Assembly: GCA_007131435.1 (NCBI GenBank)
Contig: SLQM01000015.1
Location: 1-5,265 of the forward strand
Direction of reading: 5' to 3'
Source of the DNA: Syntrophomonadaceae bacterium
Lineage (GTDB): Bacteria > Bacillota > Dethiobacteria > DTU022
DNA length: 5,265 nucleotides
Numbering within the stretch: the first letter of the stretch is position 1; every line of letters starts with the position of its first letter. A program made the position numbers and the translations under genes. The notes under the pieces are model-generated. The model saw nothing but the letters and a program-made list of their open reading frames with translations, had not been told where the DNA came from and did not search any database. Of this stretch, positions 1-4,786 are shown in pieces.

Positions 1-520
1 ATTGGATCTCTCCTATAAAAGCTTCATTAAAGTTTAGGAGCTAGCAAGCAATTTAGTTTTCAATGAGTACCTATTTTGCAACTGGATATGGAAATGCATG
101 GCATAAAATGACGAGACCATGTATGCCTTGCCCGCAAGGGGAGAATTTAAAAGCGAATAATCTTCTATAGCGACAGGAAAAGTCAACACACCTCAATCTA
201 TTCGTGGAATTATTATAAAAGCATGGAACGTAACATAGCTTTACTTTTGTAGGTCTTTCGGGAGACTATGAAAGGTAGGCAAATAACATCACAACCATGA
301 AGAAAGATCTAATCCATCGAAAGTATTAGGAAACGCAAGAGTCTTTAAAGGCAGCGATGCTTGAGTATATATAGTGTTTCTAAATTTTGAAGTATACAGA
401 AATAATCTGGTTATATGTCACCGGGTGAATATCAAAGTTAACTTATAGCAGAGAAACTGGCTATAGTGCTTAGCAAATTGTACATAAAACAGTACCTGTC
501 CTATAGTTTTTTGGCAAGAT
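1..520 (+). ncRNA. Gene-free AT-rich stretch; possible large structured RNA
   Basis: No convincing reading frame exists on either strand, and G+C is about 36% by count. Many short perfect stems occur in linear order: 10-15 with 35-40; 94-101 with 117-124 (one G-U); 126-130 with 135-139 (loop CCCG); 234-238 with 266-270; 309-313 with 325-329; 393-400 with 406-415 (two-base bulge); 418-421 with 425-428; and 444-449 with 460-465. The loop of the 309-329 hairpin carries CATCG (315-319), which matches CGATG at 355-359 and would make a pseudoknot. A weak terminator-like signal ends at 512. I do not recognise a known RNA class: no tRNA, tmRNA, RNase P, T-box or common riboswitch core was seen. AT-rich spacer DNA also yields short stems by chance, so a plain long intergenic region or decayed DNA remains possible. 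The 5' end may lie outside the window. Confidence 0.3.
459..512 (+). terminator. Weak terminator-like stem with T6 tail
   Basis: CTATAG at 461-466 can pair with the same self-complementary word at 501-506, and six T residues follow at 507-512. The loop of 34 bases could hold a small inner stem (GTAC 480-483 with GTAC 492-495). The stem is only six pairs and AT-rich, so this is a poor intrinsic terminator unless the inner loop folds. It would end a + strand transcript coming from the gene-free stretch before it runs into yqeG, which points the other way. Confidence 0.28.
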
Positions 521-521
521 A

Positions 522-562
522 TAGTGATTAACGGTTATTTTTCTGTAGGCGGCTAATCACTA
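522..562. repeat. 9-bp perfect inverted repeat across the yqeG stop codon
   Basis: TAGTGATTA at 522-530 is the exact reverse complement of TAATCACTA at 554-562, with a 23-base loop. The left arm includes the yqeG stop codon (528-530). The minus-strand transcript would therefore end in a stem spanning its last codons and stop. No T-run follows directly on either strand, so it is not a standard terminator; it could act as a 3'-end stabilising stem or be chance. Confidence 0.45.
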
Positions 563-1028
563 CACGCTCAAACATCCTTGTCAGTTTGGTCCAGAAAAAC
601 TCTTTTTCAGAGATGGGAGTAACAAGTATTGTATGCAGCCCCAGGCGGTTTCCTCCCAAAACATCGGTAAAGACTTGATCACCGACCACGGCAACTTCAT
701 GCGGCGCAAGGTCCATGGTTGTAATAGCCTTTCGGAATGCGCCCCTCCGCGGTTTGATAGCATACCAGATCGCAGGGATATCGAGATCGTGAGCCAGTTT
801 ACCACCGCGATCCCTGCTGTTATTGGAAACTATAAATAGCTTGAAACCCTCTTTTTTAAGCCCGGCAAACCATTCAGACAGGCGGGGATATACATTACGA
901 TCGCTCCAGGAGACCAGGGTGTTGTCCATGTCAGTTATTATGCCCTTAATGCCCAAAGACTTCAGGTAACCAGTATCTATTTCAAAGATGCTGTCTAAAT
1001 ATTGGTCCGGTATTAAGAATTTTAGCAC
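528..1028 (-). CDS. yqeG: YqeG-family HAD-IIIA phosphatase
   Basis: A 166-residue protein, close to the usual length of about 170 for this family. The HAD signatures appear in order: motif I DMDNTL with the nucleophile and acid-base aspartates D33 and D35, motif II at S68 within IVSNNS, motif III lysine K92 (IKP), and motif IV GDQxxTD with D117 and D122. There is no signal peptide or membrane segment, so it is probably cytoplasmic or membrane-peripheral. The family includes yeast Gep4, a phosphatidylglycerophosphate phosphatase, so a role in cardiolipin/phosphatidylglycerol synthesis is a reasonable inference, but the bacterial substrate is not shown here. The start is GTG (1026-1028), supported by a GGGGAGG ribosome binding site about seven bases upstream and a seven-base A run before that. 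In many Bacillota this gene sits with yqeH and aroE; here it appears to be alone, with convergent gene-free DNA after it and a divergent dehydrogenase before it. Family assignment is firm. Confidence 0.93.
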   Translation of the reverse strand: MLKFLIPDQYLDSIFEIDTGYLKSLGIKGIITDMDNTLVSWSDRNVYPRLSEWFAGLKKEGFKLFIVSNNSRDRGGKLAHDLDIPAIWYAIKPRRGAFRKAITTMDLAPHEVAVVGDQVFTDVLGGNRLGLHTILVTPISEKEFFWTKLTRMFERVVISRLQKNNR

Positions 1029-1138
1029 GTATCTCCCTCCCCTATTTTTTTCATAATATTAACTCTATCATATCGCTAACATTTTTTACAGACCTTTTAA
1101 AACATCTTATCCCCTTTTCAATTGGGCTTGGTTGGGGT

Positions 1139-1144
1139 ATTATA
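1139..1144 (-). promoter_or_regulatory. Possible -10 box for yqeG in the divergent spacer
   Basis: The minus strand reads TATAAT here, a perfect -10 hexamer, about 105 bases upstream of the predicted start site's GTG codon. No good -35 hexamer lies 16-18 bases further up, so the call is weak. The rest of the 233-base spacer to the divergent dehydrogenase shows no recognisable riboswitch or strong hairpin, and I could not find a convincing promoter for the + strand gene. Confidence 0.2.
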
Positions 1145-1261
1145 TAGTATGTTTTTATTGGTCTCCCGGAAGCATCAGCAGCGTTAACAGGGGAAAATAG
1201 CTGCAAATTAACTATTATTTTTCTACTTATAGCATAACTATTTAACAGAGGAGGAAATTGG

Positions 1262-2314
1262 ATGTATAAAATCGCAGTAATACCCGGGGATGGCACCGGC
1301 CTTGAAATGGTTACAGAAGGGTTGAAAGTGCTAAAAGCTGCCGGGGAAAAGTTTAGCCTGAAAATGGAAACAGTTAATTACGACCTCGGCGGAGACAGGT
1401 ACATGAAGACAGGAGAAATATTGCCTGAAAGCGTGTTGGAAGAGCTGAAAAGCTTTGATGCTATTTTTCTCGGCGCCATCGGCCACCCGGATGTTAAACC
1501 TGGAATTTTAGAAAAAGGTTTGCTCCTGCGGATGCGCTTTGAACTGGACCTTTATGTTAACCTGCGACCGGTTAAGCTTTTCCCCGGTGTCTCAACCCCG
1601 ATTAAAGACAAAGGGCCTGAAGATATAGATTTTGTCGTGGTGCGGGAAAATACTGAAGGGCTTTATGCCGGTGCAGGAGGGATTTTAAAGAAGGGGACTG
1701 CCCAGGAGGTAGCCGTGCAGGAATCGGTGAACACCCGGTTCGGGGTAGAGCGCTGCCTGCGCTACGCTTTTGAATACTGCAGGGATAAACGGGAAGACAA
1801 GAAACTGACCTTGTGCGGTAAAACCAATGTATTAACTTATGCTTTCGACCTGTGGGAAAGAACTTTTCATGAGCTTGGACCCGAGTACCCCGAGGTAGAA
1901 CGCGACTATGCCCATGTTGACGCCATTACCATGTGGATGGTTAAAAACCCCGAATGGTTTGATGTGATCGTAACGGACAACCTTTTTGGAGATATAATTA
2001 CCGACCTGGGGGCAATGATCCAGGGCGGGATGGGAATTGCCGCTGGTGGCAACATTCACCCGGGCAAAGTCTCCATGTTTGAGCCGATTGGCGGATCGGC
2101 ACCAAAGTATACCGGCCAGGGAGTGATCAACCCTCTGGCGCAGATCTGCGCCGGGGCGATGATGCTCGATCACCTGGGAGAAAGCGAGGCTGCCGACTGC
2201 ATTGAACAGGCGGTGATCAAGCTGTGCGGAAGCGGCAAGCTAAAATCGCTCAGCGCCGGCCAAATGGGCTACAGCACCTCAGAAGTGGGTGACCTGGTAG
2301 CAGAAAATCTTTAA
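1262..2314 (+). CDS. Isocitrate/isopropylmalate/tartrate-family beta-decarboxylating dehydrogenase
   Basis: A 350-residue, full-length member of the family that oxidises and decarboxylates 2-hydroxy acids such as isocitrate, 3-isopropylmalate, D-malate and tartrate. Visible landmarks: the N-terminal IPGDGTG (7-13), substrate arginines R92, R102 and R129 (in NLRP and VRENTEGLYAG), Y135, the catalytic lysine K187, D220 from the partner subunit, and metal-binding D244 and D248 in NLFGDIITD. The nucleotide loop is GGSAPKYTGQ (277-286). The substrate loop GLLLRMR (86-92) has the spacing of tartrate/D-malate dehydrogenases rather than classical LeuB. Lysine-tyrosine (282-283) replaces the Asp-Ile of NAD-dependent LeuB and matches the NADP-contacting pair of E. 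coli isocitrate dehydrogenase. No leuA, leuC or leuD lies alongside, so leucine synthesis is not supported. The ATG start has AGAGGAGG seven bases upstream. The family is certain; the substrate is not. Confidence 0.93.
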   Translation: MYKIAVIPGDGTGLEMVTEGLKVLKAAGEKFSLKMETVNYDLGGDRYMKTGEILPESVLEELKSFDAIFLGAIGHPDVKPGILEKGLLLRMRFELDLYVNLRPVKLFPGVSTPIKDKGPEDIDFVVVRENTEGLYAGAGGILKKGTAQEVAVQESVNTRFGVERCLRYAFEYCRDKREDKKLTLCGKTNVLTYAFDLWERTFHELGPEYPEVERDYAHVDAITMWMVKNPEWFDVIVTDNLFGDIITDLGAMIQGGMGIAAGGNIHPGKVSMFEPIGGSAPKYTGQGVINPLAQICAGAMMLDHLGESEAADCIEQAVIKLCGSGKLKSLSAGQMGYSTSEVGDLVAENL

Positions 2315-2334
2315 TACTCGATAACCTGGTAAAC

Positions 2335-2379
2335 AGAGCATTTGCCAGTAGAAAGTGAAACCACCAGCAAGCGCTCTTT
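2335..2379. terminator. Possible two-way terminator between convergent genes
   Basis: AGAGC (2335-2339) pairs with GCTCT (2373-2377), and after a two-base mismatch TTGC (2342-2345) pairs with GCAA (2367-2370). The 21-base loop contains a small GTG/CAC stem. A short TTTATAT tail follows on the + strand and GTTT on the minus strand. The position, 21 bases after the dehydrogenase stop and just before the opposing isomerase stop, fits a shared terminator, but both T tails are short. Confidence 0.42.
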
Positions 2380-2383
2380 ATAT

Positions 2384-3271
2384 CTACATTAACTCGCCCC
2401 TGGCGACCATGATTACCCTGCCGCCTACGGCAACGGATATCGCGCCCCCCTCTTCTTCCTGCGCCCGCAGGAGAAGCAGCGAGGGGCGTCCTATTTCATA
2501 GCCCTGCTCTACCCTGATATCTACCTTTTTTTCCCCGAAGTAGCGGTGCTTAACCAGGTATGAGGCAAGGCAGCCGTTGGCGCTGCCCGTGGCCGGGTCT
2601 TCACCAATACCGATATGGCTGTCGAACATGCGGCCATTTACCTGGTTTGCGGGGTCGTAAGTTTCAGGGCTAAAGATAAAGATTAATTTCGCTTCTGATT
2701 TGTCGATCAATTTCATGAAACCCACCCTGTCGATAATTGCCGCCCGCACTGCATCAAGGCTTACCAGGGGGGCAATGATGAAGGGCAGCCCGGTTGATAC
2801 TTCCTGGACAGGGTAACGCGTGTCGATCATTGAAGGGTCGAGGTTTAATGCAACTGCCACTTCCCCGGCGTTAAATTTTTTACCGAAGGTGGGGGCAATC
2901 TGTTTCATCCACAAAAAATCCGGTTCGCCGTCCCGGTAGCTGAAAGTAACGGATATCTGTCCTACCTTAAGGTTCAGCCTGATTTCAGGCACTTCCTTCT
3001 TTATAATATAGCGCTGGATAATATATGCCGTGCCCAGGGTTGGGTGCCCGGCAAATGGCAGCTCTTCATCCAGGGTGAAAATACGAACATCGTACCCTCC
3101 GTCTTTTTCCTGGTCGGAGAGGATAAAACTCGTTTCAGAAAAATTCATCTCCGCTGCTATCTTCTGCATATCCAGGGCAGAAAGCCCTTCAGCGTTCCTG
3201 ACTACTGCCAACTGGTTGCCGGCATATTTAGTTTCTGCAAAAACGTCCAGGTGGTAAAGGGGCAGGTTCAT
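2384..3271 (-). CDS. PhzF-family epimerase/isomerase-like protein
   Basis: A 295-residue protein of normal length for the PhzF family, which shares the two-lobed diaminopimelate epimerase fold but uses one acidic residue instead of a cysteine pair. The N-terminal lobe carries FAETKYAGNQLAVV (11-24), the FSETSF motif with E46, matching the catalytic glutamate of Pseudomonas PhzF, and ELPFAGHPTLG (70-80). The second lobe carries IGEDPATGSANG (222-233), the family signature loop. Phenazine synthesis itself needs a full phz cluster, which is not seen here; most PhzF-like proteins in bacteria have no known substrate, so no reaction is assigned. It has no signal peptide and should be cytoplasmic. 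The ATG start has AAAGGAG ten bases upstream, slightly long but acceptable. It is divergent from the acyl-CoA dehydrogenase operon and shares its control region, so co-regulation is possible but unproven. Confidence 0.92.
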   Translation of the reverse strand: MNLPLYHLDVFAETKYAGNQLAVVRNAEGLSALDMQKIAAEMNFSETSFILSDQEKDGGYDVRIFTLDEELPFAGHPTLGTAYIIQRYIIKKEVPEIRLNLKVGQISVTFSYRDGEPDFLWMKQIAPTFGKKFNAGEVAVALNLDPSMIDTRYPVQEVSTGLPFIIAPLVSLDAVRAAIIDRVGFMKLIDKSEAKLIFIFSPETYDPANQVNGRMFDSHIGIGEDPATGSANGCLASYLVKHRYFGEKKVDIRVEQGYEIGRPSLLLLRAQEEEGGAISVAVGGRVIMVARGELM

Positions 3272-3285
3272 TGGTGTTAGACTCC

Positions 3286-3298
3286 TTTCAAATTGAAA
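3286..3298. promoter_or_regulatory. 13-bp dyad overlapping the isomerase ribosome binding site
   Basis: TTTCAA (3286-3291), a central A, and TTGAAA (3293-3298) form a perfect 6+1+6 inverted repeat. Its left arm overlaps the AAAGGAG ribosome binding site of the minus-strand isomerase. The one-base centre is too tight for an RNA hairpin with all pairs, so a protein-binding site is the more natural reading; chance is not excluded. Confidence 0.3.
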
Positions 3299-3324
3299 AG
3301 AACTCTTTACCTGGCAGGCTCTTT

Positions 3325-3334
3325 GATTTAAATC
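3325..3334. repeat. 10-bp palindrome GATTTAAATC
   Basis: This is a perfect palindrome in the predicted 5' leader of the isomerase, about 12 bases inside the inferred transcript start. It could be an operator half of a larger site together with the 3358-3369 palindrome, but in AT-rich DNA this is weak evidence. Confidence 0.25.
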
Positions 3335-3352
3335 TTTTTAACTGCTAACCAC

Positions 3353-3381
3353 ATAATAACTTTAAAGTTTTTATTTATCAA
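3353..3381 (-). promoter_or_regulatory. Sigma-A-like promoter for the PhzF-family gene
   Basis: On the minus strand, -35 TTGATA (3376-3381) and -10 TATTAT (3353-3358) are separated by exactly 17 bases. Each differs from consensus at a single position. Transcription would start near 3346 and give a leader of about 75 bases. The spacer holds the palindrome AACTTTAAAGTT, a usual repressor position. Confidence 0.6.
3358..3369. promoter_or_regulatory. 12-bp palindrome inside the promoter spacer, possible operator
   Basis: AACTTTAAAGTT is a perfect 12-bp palindrome lying between the -10 and -35 boxes of the minus-strand promoter and touching the -10. A protein bound here would block RNA polymerase. 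No regulator gene is in the window to pair with it. Confidence 0.4.
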
Positions 3382-3409
3382 GGCGCTGAAAAGTTGACAA
3401 ATAAAAATT
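3366..3409. repeat. Long inverted repeat carrying both divergent -35 boxes
   Basis: TTTTTATTT (3368-3376) is the exact reverse complement of AAATAAAAA (3399-3407). Inside it, TCAA (3378-3381) matches TTGA (3394-3397), with one mismatch between the two blocks (3377/3398). Each arm thus reads TTGAYAAATAAAAA outward from a 12-base centre. The pairing extends two more bases outward, one as G-T. Each arm begins with the -35 box of one of two opposed promoters, so this may be a symmetric promoter/operator rather than an RNA stem. Confidence 0.6.
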
Positions 3410-3421
3410 CGTTGCTAAAAA
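3394..3421 (+). promoter_or_regulatory. Sigma-A-like promoter towards the acyl-CoA dehydrogenase
   Basis: A perfect -35 TTGACA (3394-3399) is followed after 16 bases by TAAAAA (3416-3421), a poor -10 with four of six matches. Transcription would start near 3428 and give a leader of about 200 bases that includes the GTCTA repeats and the anti-ribosome-binding-site tract. It is probably weak, or needs an activator. Confidence 0.35.
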
Positions 3422-3433
3422 CATCTGCCTCCA

Positions 3434-3497
3434 TGTCTATTTGTCTACTGTTTAGTGTCTACTATATGTCTACTATTGATTACACTTTTTAGTCTAC
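3434..3497 (+). promoter_or_regulatory. Five GTCTA direct repeats, candidate activator sites
   Basis: TGTCTAT (3434), TGTCTAC (3442, 3456, 3467) and AGTCTAC (3491) stand in the same direction in 64 bases. The copies at 3456 and 3467 form an 11-base tandem, TGTCTACTAT repeated, which is about one helical turn. Relative to the sigma-54 start predicted near 3592 they lie at about -158 to -95, the usual place for enhancer-type sites of sigma-54 activators. The GT-N2-AC core also loosely resembles GntR/FadR-type half-sites. The protein that binds is unknown. Confidence 0.45.
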
Positions 3498-3498
3498 A

Positions 3499-3508
3499 CA
3501 GGCGCCTG
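3499..3508. repeat. 10-bp GC-rich palindrome CAGGCGCCTG
   Basis: This is a perfect palindrome directly after the last GTCTA repeat, and its GC-rich content contrasts with the AT-rich surroundings. It lies about 85-95 bases upstream of the predicted sigma-54 start. It may be part of the activator site or a separate operator. Confidence 0.35.
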
Positions 3509-3552
3509 CTTGAATAAGTTTCCTTTATTACAGGTCTCTTCCGGGCTATCCT

Positions 3553-3617
3553 CCCTCCTCTTCTTTGGCATGTAGATTGCATATTAGTTTTGTAACTAGT
3601 TCCTAAAGGAAGGAGGG
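3553..3617 (+). promoter_or_regulatory. Inverted repeat able to hide the acyl-CoA dehydrogenase ribosome binding site
   Basis: CCCTCCT (3553-3559) pairs fully with AGGAGGG (3611-3617), the core of the ribosome binding site. After one bulged C, TTCTTT (3561-3566) pairs with AAAGGA (3605-3610), with one G-U. That gives 13 pairs around a 38-base loop that contains the sigma-54 promoter. Only a transcript begun upstream contains both arms; one begun near 3592 has a free ribosome binding site. Confidence 0.45.
3565..3581 (+). promoter_or_regulatory. Sigma-54 (-24/-12) promoter of the acyl-CoA dehydrogenase operon
   Basis: TTGGCATGTAGATTGCA matches the RpoN consensus TTGGCAC-N5-TTGCW at all but one position. 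The key GG (3567-3568) and GC (3579-3580) are exactly ten bases apart. The start site should be near 3592, giving a leader of about 34 bases with the strong AAGGAGGG site. This kind of promoter needs an ATP-driven enhancer-binding activator, which is not encoded in the window. Confidence 0.65.
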
Positions 3618-3625
3618 TTGAGTAA

Positions 3626-4765
3626 ATGGATTTTTCTCTTAGCGACAGCGAGATAATGATTCAACAGATGGTTCGCGATTTTTCCCAGAATGAACTGGCA
3701 CCTATTGCCGCCGACCTGGACCGCGAGGGGCGATTTCCGCAAGAAATTATTGAAAAGATGGCCGCGCTTGACCTTTTTGCCCTGCCCTTCAGTGAAGATT
3801 ACGGCGGGACGGGTGACGGCTACTTAGCCTATGTTCTGGCCGTGGAAGAGATTTCGAGGGCCTGCGCTTCCACGGGAATTACATACGCTGCCCACTGCTC
3901 AATCGGCACCGGCCCGATCTACCTCTTCGGAACGGAAGAGCAGAAACAGAAATGGGTTGTTCCCTGCGCGGAAGGTAAAATGCTGGCCGCTTTCGGTTTA
4001 ACCGAACCTGATGCCGGTTCGGACGCCGGGGGGACGAAGACGACGGCAGTGCTTGATAACGGCCAGTGGGTGATAAATGGAAACAAGTGCTTTATAACCA
4101 ACGCCACTTATGCCGGGGTGGTAATTATCACTGCCGTGACTGAACCGGGAAAGGGCGCGCACGGTATCAGCGCATTCATTGTGCCCCGTGACAGCGAGGG
4201 CTTTTCCGTATCTGCCCCCTATGAAAAACTGGGCTTGAAGGCATCGGATACAGCAGAGATCGTAATGGATAATGTGCGCATCCCTGAAAATTACCTGCTC
4301 GGTAATAGAGGCGAAGGCTTTAAGCAGTTTTTACAGGCTTTGGACGGTGGAAGAATCAGTATCGGCGCCCTGTCGGTCGGCATAGCCCAGGCATCCCTGG
4401 ATGCGGCCCTGGATTATGCGAAAGAGCGCAGGCAGTTCGGGCAGCTAATCTCGAAGTTCCAGGCAATCCAGTTCAAACTGGCGGATATGGCCACTGCAGT
4501 TGAGCTGGCCAGGCTGGCAGTTTACCGCGCCGCATGGTTGAAAGACCAGGGGCTGCCTTTCACCCGGGAATCGGCAATGGCCAAGCTTTTTGCTTCAGAA
4601 ACTGCGGTAAAAACTGCCCTGGAGGCGATCCAGATTTTCGGCGGCTACGGCTACACCAGGGAATATCCCGTTGAGCGCTACCTGCGCGATGCAAAGCTGA
4701 TGGAAATTGGAGAAGGCACTTCAGAAATACAGCGCCTGGTGATTGCCAGGCAGCTTGGATGTTAA
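3626..4765 (+). CDS. Acyl-CoA dehydrogenase, short-chain type
   Basis: A 379-residue flavoenzyme, the standard length of the short/medium-chain acyl-CoA dehydrogenases, which introduce the alpha-beta double bond in an acyl-CoA and pass electrons to an electron-transfer flavoprotein. The first family signature, FGLTEPDAGSDA, spans 123-134 (FAD and substrate contacts). FAD-contacting segments include WVINGNKCFITNA (148-160). The second signature runs from R269-Q270-F271-G272 to about 289, within KFQAIQFKLADM. The catalytic base is E363 in EIGEGTSEIQR, at the place used by butyryl- and medium-chain enzymes; isovaleryl-CoA and long-chain types lack it there. It therefore probably acts on a straight or lightly branched short acyl-CoA, though the exact chain is unknown. 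The ATG start has AAGGAGGG eight bases upstream. It is the first gene of an operon with the thiolase-like gene, 21 bases away, and probably lies under sigma-54 control. No etfAB genes are in view. Confidence 0.95.
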   Translation: MDFSLSDSEIMIQQMVRDFSQNELAPIAADLDREGRFPQEIIEKMAALDLFALPFSEDYGGTGDGYLAYVLAVEEISRACASTGITYAAHCSIGTGPIYLFGTEEQKQKWVVPCAEGKMLAAFGLTEPDAGSDAGGTKTTAVLDNGQWVINGNKCFITNATYAGVVIITAVTEPGKGAHGISAFIVPRDSEGFSVSAPYEKLGLKASDTAEIVMDNVRIPENYLLGNRGEGFKQFLQALDGGRISIGALSVGIAQASLDAALDYAKERRQFGQLISKFQAIQFKLADMATAVELARLAVYRAAWLKDQGLPFTRESAMAKLFASETAVKTALEAIQIFGGYGYTREYPVERYLRDAKLMEIGEGTSEIQRLVIARQLGC

Positions 4766-4786
4766 CCATAAGGAGGGATAAAGATA

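Noticed and set aside
76..109. TTGCAA and TAAAAT as a + strand promoter
   Set aside because: The spacer is 22 bases, too long for a sigma-A promoter.
511..530. AAGATATAGT resembling the 3' core element of group I introns
   Set aside because: The partner core elements (P, Q, R) and a disrupted host gene are not visible, so the match is probably chance.
633..839. Open frames on both strands overlapping yqeG
   Set aside because: They lie in other frames of a gene with all HAD motifs in place and have no ribosome binding site or recognisable domain.
1208..1238. Possible promoter for the dehydrogenase gene (TTAACT with TATAGC or CATAAC)
   Set aside because: The spacers are 14 or 19 bases and both hexamers match poorly, so it is not supportable.
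1051..1296. 81-codon open frame on the minus strand just upstream of yqeG
   Set aside because: Its only ATG lies inside the opposing dehydrogenase gene and has no ribosome binding site. The last 47 codons look mildly protein-like and end just before the yqeG ribosome binding site, but no domain is recognisable and no credible start was found; at most it is a decayed remnant.
3030..3280. Two + strand open frames over the start of the PhzF-family gene
   Set aside because: They are shadows of the minus-strand gene, which has intact family motifs throughout.
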